Part shown: positions 1-7,941 of the stretch, one piece after another | Layout: every line of letters starts with the position of its first letter | Numbering within the stretch: the first letter of the stretch is position 1 | NCBI GenBank assembly: GCA_040902105.1 | Contig: JBBDXW010000045.1 | Coordinates: 1 to 23,785 of the forward strand | Direction: 5' to 3' | Origin: IDS-8 sp040902105 | GTDB taxonomy: Bacteria > Pseudomonadota > Gammaproteobacteria > Steroidobacterales > Woeseiaceae | DNA: 23,785 nt | Notes under the pieces: model-generated | The model's database searches: none | What the model saw: only the letters and a program-made list of their open reading frames with translations | Told to the model about the DNA's origin: nothing | Program-made: the position numbers and the translations under genes

Positions 1-60
1 GCGAAGCCCCCATGGATGGGTTCACGGCGTTCCTGGAAAGCCCTCCCCCCAAGCGGGACT
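1..60. repeat. Possible dispersed-repeat fragment at the window edge
   Basis: Non-coding sequence downstream of the TPR gene. The first 40 bases contain a short CCCAT/ATGGG inverted repeat. Their general look (GCGAAGCCCCCATGGATGGG) recalls dispersed intergenic repeats seen in many gammaproteobacterial genomes. No second copy was found in this window, so the assignment rests only on resemblance. It may equally be an ordinary downstream region or part of a terminator. Nothing else was recognised up to the TPR stop codon. Confidence 0.2.
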
Positions 61-115
61 CCGCTAACCACCGGCCTTAACCCGTTCATGAACAATGCGC
101 GCCAGCGTGATGCGC

Positions 116-1081
116 CTACCGAATTGCGCGGCTCGCCGTCGACACGACGTCCATCGAGGCGAGATCTGCTTCGGCGGCAATGTAGCCGAACGAGTCCCAG
201 CCACCGCTGCTCACCAGCTGCTCCATGCGCTTTCGCGCCTCGTCTTTGTTGCCGTTGTAATAGAACCAGTTTGCAACGCCATAGGCGCCGGCAGCGCCGG
301 TCGGACTGTCGGCATCCTCTGCGGTCATTTCTTCGAGCGACAGCTCGCCCTTGTAGAAAAGGCAAAGCCGGTGGTAGACCGTGTTCTCGATGACGCTCAT
401 GTCTTTGGAGATCCCGTCGAGCGCACGTTCCGCTTCCTCCAGTTTCCCCATCCGGCGCAGGATCATATAGCGCCAGTGCGTTGTGGACACCCGGTTGTCG
501 TCGTTGCTGCCCGTCTCGAAGCCGGCCTGGTAGGCCCGGTAGGCGCTTTGCCAATCGTGTTTGAGGTAGTAGGCAAGGCCCAGGTGGTACCAGATATTGC
601 CGTGCAGGGTGCTGACCGGGATATTGAGTGCATTCGGCAAACCGTCCGGCTCGATTGTGTTTTCCTTCCCTTCGATCAGCTGCGCTGCGTGCTCAAGATC
701 AGAGATCGCGCCGTCAAACTCGCGAACTGAAATGTAGCGGTGACCGCGGTGTCGATACATGCGCGCATCCTGCGGATGCCTGGCGATACCCTCGGAGAAT
801 ATGCGAATGGCTTCCCGGTAGTCGCCGGTGTAAGCCATGCGCCTGCCGTACCAGATGATGTTGTCGGCATCGGTCGGATCCCGCTCGTATTCGGCCCTGG
901 CCGTATTCAGCTTGTCGAGCGTTTCCCGATCAGGCGCAAGGGACACCAGCGCTTCGCCGAACAGGGAAATGGCCTGCGCGCCTTCCGGCAGCGCGGCGAC
1001 GTCGTCTCCGGGACCTGCGTGGACACTTGCAGTCGCGAGGAATGAAGCGCAAAGCGCGAGCTTTATGATCGATCGAATCAT
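116..1081 (-). CDS. Periplasmic TPR-repeat protein
   Basis: This 321-residue protein begins with a Sec signal peptide (about residues 1-22, ending SVHA before GPGDD), so the mature protein should be periplasmic. TPR-like helical pairs follow. One set around residues 70-140 has the NIIWYGRRMAYTGDYREAIRIF and RHRGHRYISVREFDGAI types. A second around 155-225 has the WYHLGLAYYLKHDWQSAYRAY type, and a degenerate one lies around 265-300. TPRs bind proteins or peptides; no catalytic motif is visible. Its ATG overlaps the TGA of the upstream M28 peptidase gene by 4 bp, so the two are probably translationally coupled, and the protein may assist or scaffold that peptidase (inference). The TPR fold is fairly sure; the partner is unknown. 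Confidence 0.85.
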   Translation of the reverse strand: MIRSIIKLALCASFLATASVHAGPGDDVAALPEGAQAISLFGEALVSLAPDRETLDKLNTARAEYERDPTDADNIIWYGRRMAYTGDYREAIRIFSEGIARHPQDARMYRHRGHRYISVREFDGAISDLEHAAQLIEGKENTIEPDGLPNALNIPVSTLHGNIWYHLGLAYYLKHDWQSAYRAYQAGFETGSNDDNRVSTTHWRYMILRRMGKLEEAERALDGISKDMSVIENTVYHRLCLFYKGELSLEEMTAEDADSPTGAAGAYGVANWFYYNGNKDEARKRMEQLVSSGGWDSFGYIAAEADLASMDVVSTASRAIR

Positions 1082-3318
1082 TGTTCCTTACCATCGGCCA
1101 TCGTCCTGGCCGAAATCGTCTCGATGCGGGCCGCCATATCGTCAAGGACTTCCGCGGCCAGTGCGATCTGCGGATCAACCGCGTCATACTCTCTTTGCTC
1201 GATCGCCTCCCGGACGCCGGGAATTGTCTTGACGCCATAACCGGTATAAAAACCCGGAGCATAGATGTGGTGTTTGTACCACGGGCGCCCGGCGAGGCCC
1301 TCCTCGCGCGTCAGGACGCGTTCGCTCGTGTAAAGGAGCCTGTTGATTTCTTCGGAATGCAACGTACTCCCGGCCACCGCTTCGCCGTATTCAGCGGCCG
1401 CTTCCTGCAGCCGCTCCAGCGCGTTTCTGAGCGGGGCGAAATTGAAGTACGGTACCGGCTCTTCGTGCGCAGGCGGCCCGAGCGTCGTCGTCCGATCGCG
1501 CGCGGCTGCGAATCTGCCCTCTTCCAGAAGACGATTGCTGCGCCCGGTGTCCTTGCGCAGGGTGTCGGCAAGCTCCTCGAGCTCAGTGACATACAGTTTG
1601 ACGTTATCCGCGAATCCGCTGAATTCGAACGGCAGGCGTGGCGCATTTGCCAGGCGCAGGGTCGCGCGGCCCGCCACCTGCGACAGCACGACGCCGTAAA
1701 CGAGGCCCGGGTCAACCCATTTGGTGTAATGCTCGTAGGTATCGTAGAGGGTGTGATAACTGCCATCCCCGCCTTCGCCGCCGAATCCGAGGTTTGCCGA
1801 CGCGATGCCCAGGTGTTGCAGGAACGGCGTGTAATCGGAACCGGAACCCATCGGGGAAATACGCAGGTCATCCCGTTCCTCAGCCTCTTTCCGCGCTTTC
1901 TCGTCCGACGCATTGACCATCAGATTGCTGCGTTCGCGCTCTTTCAGCGTCATATCGGTTTGCGGATCGGTAACGTCTTCGACGACCTGATTGAAGAAGC
2001 GTTCGAGCACGTGACTTCCGCCGATGCCGACAAAGCCGCGACTGTTGCCGTCTGTATTGAGGTAGGCGACCGCATGCTCGCGCAATTCAGTGGCGTGGTG
2101 TTCGGCCCATTCGGTCGACCCGATCAGGCCCGGTTCCTCGGCATCCCAGGCCGCATAGACAATCGTTCGCGCCGGCCTCTTGCCACTTCTTGCCAGCGCG
2201 CCGATCGATTTAGCTTCGGAGAGCATCGCCACCATGCCCGACGATGGATCGGCGGCTCCATGGTTCCAGCCGTCGTGATGGTTGCCGCGTAGCACCCATT
2301 CGTCCGGATACGTGGCGCCTTCCAGGCGGGCAATGACGTTATACGCGGTGACGCGATCCCAGTTGAAATCGACTTTAAGCCGCACCCGCGCCGGTCCGGG
2401 ACCCAGGTGATAGGTGATCGGCAACGCGCCGCGCCACTCCTCCGGTACCGCCTCGCCGCCCATTGCCGAGAGCAGGGGCAACGCGTCACGCTGCGATATC
2501 GGCAATACCGGGATTCTGGTAATGGTCGGCGAGTCCTCGATCGCCAGCCGTTTCGCGCCTTTCGTCGCGCCGATTCCCGGTGTCAGTACGTCGCCGGGGT
2601 AAGTCGGCATGTCCATGACGGAGCCCCGCTGCACGCCGCTTTCATGCTTGTAAGGACCTTTCGGGTACGTGTCACCGACGGCGTAACCATCGTCTGCCGG
2701 ATCCGAATAAATGATCGTGCCGATCGCACCTTTTTCGCCGGCAAGCTTGGGCTTGATGCCGCGCCATGACTTGCCGTATTTCGCAATGGCGATTTTTCCG
2801 GTCACGTCGATGCCGTAACGCTCGAGCAACTCGTAATCTTCGGGGATACCGTAGTTGACGAACACGAGTTCGCCTTCAACCTCGCCGTCTGTCGAAAACG
2901 CGTTGTAGGGCGGCAACAGCTCATCGCGTACGGACGTGCTCGGGTCCTCGCGGAGCGAGTCCTCCGCAAGCGAGGCCTCGAACGTATGCGGTGCAAGCAG
3001 CTCCAGTTCACGGGTTCTGGGTGTCGGCAGCAGAATTTCATACTCCTCGATGTCGACATCAAAGCCCCATGACTCGAACAATCCGGCGATGAACTCCGCG
3101 TTCTCCCTGCCCGCGGTGGAGCCGACGTGGTGCGGCCTTGCCGACAGCCGTTTGAGCCACTCGTCCTGCTCGGCGGCGCTCAAGTGCTCGTCGAATTGTG
3201 CTTCGAGAGCCCGTTCCGAGTCGCTCCCCGCGTCGTCGAAGCCAAGCAAACGATCGTGGTCGTCGGCCGCGAATACGAGAGCGCCGCGAATGAGCAGCAC
3301 CAGCAGCAGAAACCGCAT
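1078..3318 (-). CDS. Secreted M28 family zinc peptidase, glutamate carboxypeptidase II (PSMA)-like
   Basis: The ATG at 3318 was chosen because it is preceded by AGAGGGGA and begins a clean signal peptide (MRFLLLVLLIRGALVFAADD); an in-frame upstream start at 3375 would bury this signal. The product has 746 residues. A PA-type insert lies around residues 145-290 (GKIAIAKYGKSWRG, GAIGTIIYSDP). The M28 catalytic domain follows with a complete ligand set for two zincs: H347 and D357 (GNHHDGWNHGAADP), E394/E395 (WDAEEPG), D423 (LNTDG) and H522 (YHTLYDTYEHY). The C-terminal part matches the transferrin-receptor-like dimerisation domain. Domain order and length match human PSMA and bacterial homologues, which cleave C-terminal residues, often glutamate, from peptides. 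A role in extracytoplasmic peptide degradation is likely; the substrate is unknown. The TPR gene follows with a 4-bp overlap. Confidence 0.93.
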   Translation of the reverse strand: MRFLLLVLLIRGALVFAADDHDRLLGFDDAGSDSERALEAQFDEHLSAAEQDEWLKRLSARPHHVGSTAGRENAEFIAGLFESWGFDVDIEEYEILLPTPRTRELELLAPHTFEASLAEDSLREDPSTSVRDELLPPYNAFSTDGEVEGELVFVNYGIPEDYELLERYGIDVTGKIAIAKYGKSWRGIKPKLAGEKGAIGTIIYSDPADDGYAVGDTYPKGPYKHESGVQRGSVMDMPTYPGDVLTPGIGATKGAKRLAIEDSPTITRIPVLPISQRDALPLLSAMGGEAVPEEWRGALPITYHLGPGPARVRLKVDFNWDRVTAYNVIARLEGATYPDEWVLRGNHHDGWNHGAADPSSGMVAMLSEAKSIGALARSGKRPARTIVYAAWDAEEPGLIGSTEWAEHHATELREHAVAYLNTDGNSRGFVGIGGSHVLERFFNQVVEDVTDPQTDMTLKERERSNLMVNASDEKARKEAEERDDLRISPMGSGSDYTPFLQHLGIASANLGFGGEGGDGSYHTLYDTYEHYTKWVDPGLVYGVVLSQVAGRATLRLANAPRLPFEFSGFADNVKLYVTELEELADTLRKDTGRSNRLLEEGRFAAARDRTTTLGPPAHEEPVPYFNFAPLRNALERLQEAAAEYGEAVAGSTLHSEEINRLLYTSERVLTREEGLAGRPWYKHHIYAPGFYTGYGVKTIPGVREAIEQREYDAVDPQIALAAEVLDDMAARIETISARTMADGKEQ

Positions 3319-3487
3319 GAAAAATCCCCTCTTCAAAACCAGGGACAAATGACTAAGGCAATGTGACAACGACAATTGATTATTCTTCCAAGGCGTTCGA
3401 CCGGAACGAATATAACACCGGCATCACGCGGCCATGGTTTTCCGAAGGCGAATCCTGAAGACCCGATCGTGCATGCTGGTGTCCTGA

Positions 3488-3503
3488 GGAGGCTCTGCAC
3501 AAC
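3488..3503 (+). repeat. Short sequence repeated at 21189, possible insertion-sequence end remnant
   Basis: GGAGGCTCTGCACAAC here and GGAGACTCTGCACAAG at 21189-21204 agree at 14 of 16 positions, and both lie in intergenic DNA. The core CTCTGCACAA resembles terminal inverted repeats of some insertion sequences (from memory, not checked). No transposase or second end is nearby. The 242-bp gap between the M28 start and the DUF3014 stop otherwise shows nothing recognisable beyond the M28 upstream region. Confidence 0.2.
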
Positions 3504-3560
3504 CTCGGGCGTACCTTGATTTCGACGTCGCCAAACGAATTCGACCTTGCAGACGCTGCT

Positions 3561-4367
3561 TTAAGGGATAATTATTCTTCCACGGAATTCTCGCAGTTTT
3601 GCCTTGATGGTTGCGGCGTGTTCGTTGCCGATGCGCAGCAGGAGTTTCTGGCCCGGCGACAGCTCTTCCAGCGCCGGATCTGCGTATTCGTAAAGAACAT
3701 GCGGTCGCCGCAGCAGGACCGGCCCGTCGATTTCCGGGGTTTCCAGCAGGTGATCGATGACTTCGATGACCCGGTCATTGAAGTAACCCTGCGGATAGCC
3801 GAGATCGACATAAGCTTTCTGAAACAGGGGATAAAACCGTCGGTAAAGCTCCTCCAGCTCGGCGGGCTCTGCTTTCGCAACCAGGTCTACGAGGGCTTCA
3901 TAGCGCTGATAGTTCTCCGGGTCGAGAATGAATTCGTCCTCCTTCCCGCCGTTCTTGACGATGAACGGTCCGGGCGCTCCGGCCATTGGTTTTATGCGCT
4001 CCGCAATCTGCTCGCGCGGCAGGTTGTCCACGGTCGCAACGATACGTTCTATCAATCCGCTGTCGGCAAGCCGATTGTCGAGGCTTTCGCCGAACAGGTC
4101 CGAAAGTTCCAGTTTGAAATACTCGTCGCTTTCGTCGAGCGGCGGCAACGGGCGCAACTGCGGCTCCGCTGCGGCAGTGTCACGGGTGGTCTCAAGCGGA
4201 TGTTCCGGCCCTTCCCGGACCTCCTCTGGGGCTTCCACCGCAGGTGTGGCCGGCTCCACTAACTTGCGGTCCTGCTGCCTGCTCTGCCCCCAGTAGAACC
4301 ACAGCGCGCCTGCAACACCCAGCGCAAGCAACGCGGGAATAAGCCATTGATATGTGTCTTTGCGCAT
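3561..4367 (-). CDS. DUF3014 domain membrane-anchored protein
   Basis: The product has 268 residues. It has a short cytoplasmic N-terminus (MRKDTYQW), one transmembrane helix at about residues 9-27 (LIPALLALGVAGALWFYWG), an acidic proline-rich linker (about 35-75) and a C-terminal domain of about 190 residues. That domain has the features of DUF3014: PLDESDEYFKLEL, LVDLVAKAEPAELEELYRRFYPLFQKAY, YFNDRVIEVIDHLLETP and a terminal RGRIIIP. DUF3014 proteins are common in Gammaproteobacteria and have no established function. Topology predicts the domain to be periplasmic. The gene stands alone and is divergent from the DUF885 gene across a 136-bp shared upstream region. Confidence 0.85.
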   Translation of the reverse strand: MRKDTYQWLIPALLALGVAGALWFYWGQSRQQDRKLVEPATPAVEAPEEVREGPEHPLETTRDTAAAEPQLRPLPPLDESDEYFKLELSDLFGESLDNRLADSGLIERIVATVDNLPREQIAERIKPMAGAPGPFIVKNGGKEDEFILDPENYQRYEALVDLVAKAEPAELEELYRRFYPLFQKAYVDLGYPQGYFNDRVIEVIDHLLETPEIDGPVLLRRPHVLYEYADPALEELSPGQKLLLRIGNEHAATIKAKLREFRGRIIIP

Positions 4368-4503
4368 TACGAAACACCCGTCACGGACTGCGCCGGTTCG
4401 GCGCCACGTTCATTCGACACGGAACATCCTAACAGGTTTATCTTTTGGAACAGGCCGCGCCCGGGCTGCTATTCTGTGGCCTTCCGCTTCATGGAGCCCT
4501 GTG

Positions 4504-5856
4504 ATGAGTGTCCGCCCCGTTGCCCTGGTTGCCTGCATCGCCGCCTGCCTGGCACTGTCCGGATGCGGCGAGGAATACCGCGAGGATTTCGCCCCGGATC
4601 TCGACGACATCGCCGGGGATTACCTGGTCCTCGAGCTTGCGATGGGGCTCCACGATGGCAATCATGTCGATGCCTACTACGGACCCGAATCCTTCCGCCA
4701 GACGGCCGAAGAAGCGCAGCTCCCGCTGCAACAGATCGGGGAGAAAGCCTCGGTGCTGGCGGGACGGGTGCTGGACTGGCCCGGCAACCGGACCAACCGG
4801 ATGCAGCTGGCGCGCATCGACGGCTTGAGTCACAGGCTCTCCGCCCTGTCGACGCGAGTTGACATCGTTTCTGAAAACGACGGCGCGGCGTTCACCTTCG
4901 ACGAAGAGTCCAGGCGCCTGTTCGGCGTCACCGCGCCGGATTACGATGCGGCGCACTTCGAAGCGATACTGGGCAGGATCGAGGACCTGTTACCGGGCGA
5001 CGGCAGCCTCGCGTCACGGGTCAACGCGTTTCAGGAGCAGTTCGTCATTCCCGCGGACAGGCTCGGCGCCGTCTTCGACGCGGCCATCGTCGAATGCCGG
5101 CGGCGTACCCTGGAGCACATCGATCTTCCGCAGGAAGAGTCCTTCACCCTGGAATACGTCACCGACAAACCGTGGTCAGGATACAACTGGTATCAGGGGC
5201 AGTCGCAAAGCCTGATCCAGATCAACACCGACCTGCCGATCTTTATCAGCCGTGCGGTCGATCTGGGCTGCCATGAAGGCTATCCGGGGCACCACACCTT
5301 CAATGTGCTGCTGGAAAAGAACCTGGTCGAAGGCCGCGGATGGATCGAGTTCACCCTGTATCCGCTGTTCAGTCCCGAGTCGCTCATTGCGGAGGGAAGC
5401 GGCAACTACGGCATCGAACTGGCGTTTCCCGGCGACGAGCGGCTGCGGTTCGAGAAAGAACGGTTGTTCCCGCTGGCCGGTCTCGGTCCGGATGACGCCG
5501 ACCGTTATTACGCGCTGCTGGAACTGCTGCAACAACTGAGTTATGCCGGCAACGAGGCCGCGCGCGACTATCTCAACGGCGACATCGACCGGGACCAGGC
5601 CGTGCAATGGCTGGTCGACTACACCCTGGTCTCGCCCGATCGAGCTCGTCAACGAGTCGATTTTTTCGATACCTACCGCAGTTACGTGATCAACTACAAT
5701 CTGGGCGAGGATCTGGTGCGGGCTTACGTCGAGCGTGACCCCGCAGCTTCTTCCACGGGCGGTCCCCCAGGCGGGCAGGCTGTGCAGGACAGGCGCTGGC
5801 AACGGTTTGAAAGAATGCTCTCGTCCCCGATGTTGCCGTCTGATCTCGTCGAATAG
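4504..5856 (+). CDS. DUF885 family lipoprotein, probable metal-dependent hydrolase
   Basis: The ATG at 4504 is preferred over an in-frame start at 4354 because it begins a lipoprotein signal with lipobox LALSGC (Cys at about residue 19), and GGAG lies 8 bases upstream. The product has 450 residues, shorter than the 550-600 common in DUF885. The diagnostic motif HEGYPGHH is at residues 257-264, preceded by YNWYQGQSQSLIQINTDLP and followed by the conserved ESLIAEGSGNYGIELAFP with a candidate acidic ligand. DUF885 proteins are predicted zincin-like metallohydrolases, so a membrane-anchored peptidase-like enzyme is the likely role, but the reaction is not established for this subgroup. It lies 23 bp upstream of mtnB and may be cotranscribed with it, although no functional link is evident. 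Confidence 0.85.
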   Translation: MSVRPVALVACIAACLALSGCGEEYREDFAPDLDDIAGDYLVLELAMGLHDGNHVDAYYGPESFRQTAEEAQLPLQQIGEKASVLAGRVLDWPGNRTNRMQLARIDGLSHRLSALSTRVDIVSENDGAAFTFDEESRRLFGVTAPDYDAAHFEAILGRIEDLLPGDGSLASRVNAFQEQFVIPADRLGAVFDAAIVECRRRTLEHIDLPQEESFTLEYVTDKPWSGYNWYQGQSQSLIQINTDLPIFISRAVDLGCHEGYPGHHTFNVLLEKNLVEGRGWIEFTLYPLFSPESLIAEGSGNYGIELAFPGDERLRFEKERLFPLAGLGPDDADRYYALLELLQQLSYAGNEAARDYLNGDIDRDQAVQWLVDYTLVSPDRARQRVDFFDTYRSYVINYNLGEDLVRAYVERDPAASSTGGPPGGQAVQDRRWQRFERMLSSPMLPSDLVE

Positions 5857-5879
5857 CCGGTACCTCCGGCTTTCCTGCA

Positions 5880-6512
5880 ATGATGTCCACGAATCGATTC
5901 ACCGAACAGGCCGAAGCACTGCGCGAGCTGTGCCGCCTGTTTGGCGAGCGCCAGTGGTGCCTTGCCACCAGCGGCAACTTTTCCGTACGCGCGGGCGCTT
6001 CGCGTTGCCTGATCACGCAATCGGGCAAGGACAAGACGAAGCTTGCGGTGGACGACCTGATGCTTTGCGACCTCGACGGCGTGCCGGCCGCCAATGGCGA
6101 CAAAGGCTTCAAACCATCGGCGGAAACGTTGCTGCACACCTGCCTGTACCGGCTCGATGACCGAATCGCTGCCGTGCTGCACACCCACTCCGTTGCCGCG
6201 ACGGTGCTTTCGCGTATTGCCGGGGCCGAACTCGACTTCAGCGGCTTCGAAATGCAAAAGGCCATCGCGGGTATCGGCTCGCACGACGCCATGGTCGCGC
6301 TGCCGGTGTTCGAAAACACCCAGGATATGTCGGTACTCGCCGATGCCGTGCGTCGCCGTGCCGCGGACGGAACCTTGTCCGTGCCGGGCTTCCTGGTGCG
6401 CGGCCACGGACTTTACGCCTGGGGCACAAGCCTCACCGAGGCGCAGCGACATATCGAGGGATTCGAGTTCCTGCTGTCGTGCACCTTGCAGGAGCGATTG
6501 CTGAACCGATGA
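5880..6512 (+). CDS. mtnB: Methylthioribulose-1-phosphate dehydratase
   Basis: This 210-residue class II aldolase-family protein dehydrates 5-methylthioribulose 1-phosphate to the diketone phosphate in the methionine salvage pathway, in the cytoplasm. Visible family features are the SGNFS phosphate-binding motif (residues 31-35), the KPSAET segment with E82, zinc ligands H101 and H103 (LHTHS) and the C-terminal H176 in RGHGLYAWG. Length is typical. The start is either of two adjacent ATGs (5880 or 5883); no good Shine-Dalgarno is visible, so coupling to the upstream DUF885 gene is possible. Its TGA overlaps the ATG of mtnC by 4 bp (ATGA), which supports the assignment to the salvage pathway rather than to sugar aldolases of the same fold. 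Confidence 0.95.
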   Translation: MMSTNRFTEQAEALRELCRLFGERQWCLATSGNFSVRAGASRCLITQSGKDKTKLAVDDLMLCDLDGVPAANGDKGFKPSAETLLHTCLYRLDDRIAAVLHTHSVAATVLSRIAGAELDFSGFEMQKAIAGIGSHDAMVALPVFENTQDMSVLADAVRRRAADGTLSVPGFLVRGHGLYAWGTSLTEAQRHIEGFEFLLSCTLQERLLNR

Positions 6513-7189
6513 CGGCCATCAAAGCGATCGTCACGGACATTGAAGGAACGACGAGCTCGATCGACTTCGTGCGCACGCTGCTGTTCCCGTATGCGGCCCG
6601 CGCCCTGCCGGATTTTCTGCGCTCGCATCGATCCGACCCTGAAATCGCCCGCTTGCTGGACGACATCAGGCGCGAAATCGATGAACCGGATGCGGATGTC
6701 GAGAGGCTTATCGAGGTGGTGCTGCAGTGGATTGGCGAAGATCGCAAGACGACGGCGCTCAAGTCCCTGCAGGGTTACGTGTGGGAGCACGGTTATGCAA
6801 GCGGTGCCTTCACCGGGCACGTTTACGACGACTGTGCGCCGAACCTCCGCAAATGGCGGGATCGCGGCATCGCGCTGTACGTTTACTCGAGCGGCTCGGT
6901 CAAGGCGCAGCAGCTCCTGTTCGGCCATAGCGATGCGGGCGACCTGCGGCCGCTTTTCAGCGGATACTTCGACACCCGTGTCGGTGGGAAGCGCGACAGC
7001 GCGTCGTACCGGGCCATCTGCGAGCTCATCGGACGGCCGCCCGTCGAGGTACTGTTTCTGTCGGACCTCACCGAAGAACTGGACGCCGCTGCATCCGCTG
7101 GCATGCAGACCGTGCAGGTCGTACGCAACGGCAACCTGCCGGCCGGACGGCACACGATCGCTCATGATTTCGGTGAAGTATTGATTTGA
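6509..7189 (+). CDS. mtnC: Enolase-phosphatase E1 (2,3-diketo-5-methylthio-1-phosphopentane phosphatase)
   Basis: This 226-residue HAD-superfamily enzyme enolises and then dephosphorylates 2,3-diketo-5-methylthiopentyl-1-phosphate to give acireductone in methionine salvage. Motif I is VTDIEGTTSSIDFV, motif II is the Ser in YSSGS, and motif III/IV is FLSDLTEELDAA. The long helical cap (about residues 20-120) is as in MtnC. The ATG overlapping the mtnB stop codon was chosen over an in-frame upstream start at 6479, because it gives the standard N-terminus just ahead of motif I and translational coupling. A long hairpin begins at the stop codon and separates it from mtnD. Confidence 0.95.
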   Translation: MTAIKAIVTDIEGTTSSIDFVRTLLFPYAARALPDFLRSHRSDPEIARLLDDIRREIDEPDADVERLIEVVLQWIGEDRKTTALKSLQGYVWEHGYASGAFTGHVYDDCAPNLRKWRDRGIALYVYSSGSVKAQQLLFGHSDAGDLRPLFSGYFDTRVGGKRDSASYRAICELIGRPPVEVLFLSDLTEELDAAASAGMQTVQVVRNGNLPAGRHTIAHDFGEVLI

Positions 7190-7236
7190 CCCCAATGTAG
7201 CAAGAACATTTACTGTTTTTTGCTACATTGGGGTTA
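7187..7236. repeat. Long perfect hairpin between mtnC and mtnD
   Basis: The arm CCCCAATGTAGCAA (7190-7203) is perfectly complementary to TTGCTACATTGGGG (7220-7233), with a 16-base AT-rich loop. Pairing extends outward through 7189/7234, a possible G-U pair at 7188/7235 and 7187/7236, giving about 17 pairs that include the mtnC stop codon. It lies 35 bases before the mtnD start. It lacks a trailing T tract (the T run is in the loop), so it is a poor intrinsic terminator. It could be an RNA-processing or stabilising hairpin, a tiny palindromic mobile element or an insertion scar. Confidence 0.8.
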
Positions 7237-7270
7237 CTGTGTACGGCACGCGGAACGATGGAGAGTGGCG

Positions 7271-7816
7271 ATGAGCCAGTTGACTGTTTACCCGGAAACG
7301 GAACCGGACCGGGCAATTTTCGAGTCCTCCGACTTCGACCGAATCGCTGCGAAACTGGGCGAGGCCGGCATTCGCTTCGAACGCTGGAGCGCGAATCGCG
7401 AATTGGCGGCAGATGCGGACAACGACACGATTACCGAAGCCTACCGGCCGGAGATCGACCGCCTGATCGACGAGCGCGGTTATCAGACCTGCGATGTCGT
7501 CAGCATGCATCCCGATCACCCGCAAAGGGATGCGTTCCGCAACAAGTTTCTCGCGGAGCACACGCACAGCGAAGATGAAGTGCGTTTTTTCGTGCGTGGG
7601 CAGGGCCTGTTTGTCATCCATAAGGACGGCAAGGTCTATTCCACGCTTTGCGAACGCGACGATCTCATTTCGGTGCCCGCTGGCACGCGCCATTGGTTCG
7701 ACATGGGCCCGAATCCGTCGTTTACGGCGATACGACTGTTCAACAATCCCGAAGGATGGGTCGCGGCCTTTACCGGCGACGGAATCGCGAGCCGTTTTCC
7801 AGTGCTCGACAATTGA
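7271..7816 (+). CDS. mtnD: Acireductone dioxygenase
   Basis: This 181-residue cupin enzyme oxidises acireductone to 2-keto-4-methylthiobutyrate and formate (Fe form), or to methylthiopropionate, formate and CO (Ni form). The metal ligands are all present: H97, H99 and E103 in EHTHSEDEV, and H141 in PAGTRHWFDMG. They are offset by one from the Klebsiella numbering I recall (H96, H98, E102, H140). The ATG at 7271 follows GGAGAGTGGCG and gives the standard length; an in-frame start at 7220 would lie inside the hairpin. Other salvage genes (mtnA, mtnK or mtnP, an aminotransferase) are not in this window. It is the last gene before a convergent junction containing the assembly gap. Confidence 0.95.
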   Translation: MSQLTVYPETEPDRAIFESSDFDRIAAKLGEAGIRFERWSANRELAADADNDTITEAYRPEIDRLIDERGYQTCDVVSMHPDHPQRDAFRNKFLAEHTHSEDEVRFFVRGQGLFVIHKDGKVYSTLCERDDLISVPAGTRHWFDMGPNPSFTAIRLFNNPEGWVAAFTGDGIASRFPVLDN

Positions 7817-7862
7817 CGCGTCGATTCCGGCCGGCGAATTTCACCACGACAATCGAAGCCCC

Positions 7863-7935
7863 GTTGGAGCCCCNNNNNNNNNNGAAAGCGGGCGATTCCG
7901 GCGCCGTTTATTCGCCCGCTTTCGCGGGCTCCAAC
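7863..7935. terminator. Large hairpin spanning the N gap at a convergent gene junction
   Basis: The outer arms GTTGGAGCCC (7863-7872) and GGGCTCCAAC (7926-7935) are complementary. Inner arms GAAAGCGGGCGA (7884-7895) and TCGCCCGCTTTC (7912-7923) are also complementary, around a 16-base loop containing CGGCGCCG. The 10-N gap lies exactly between the outer and inner left arms; the right side has only GC there, so the true gap may be very short or zero. The element sits between convergent mtnD and dadA, a standard place for a bidirectional terminator. Its right arm contains the core CCGCTTTCGCGG, whose reverse complement recurs at 21373-21384, so it may also belong to a REP-like family. Confidence 0.6.
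7874..7883. other. Assembly gap (10 N)
   Basis: Ten Ns interrupt the sequence. Ten is probably a nominal scaffold gap length. Any open frame read across it (for example the plus-strand frame from 7648 to 8736) is an artefact. Confidence 0.99.
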
Positions 7936-7941
7936 AGTTTT

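Noticed and set aside
1081..2292. Long plus-strand open frame (403 codons) antisense to the M28 peptidase
   Set aside because: It lies wholly within a gene with complete family motifs. Its translation is Arg/Gly/Val-rich without domain features, as expected for a GC-rich antisense shadow.
5857..5879. SAM riboswitch ahead of the methionine-salvage genes
   Set aside because: Only 23 bases separate mtnB from the upstream gene and no SAM aptamer features are visible.
7187..7236. Intrinsic terminator between mtnC and mtnD
   Set aside because: The stem is strong, but no T tract follows the 3' arm, and mtnD lies just downstream in the same pathway, so it was kept as a hairpin of unknown role.
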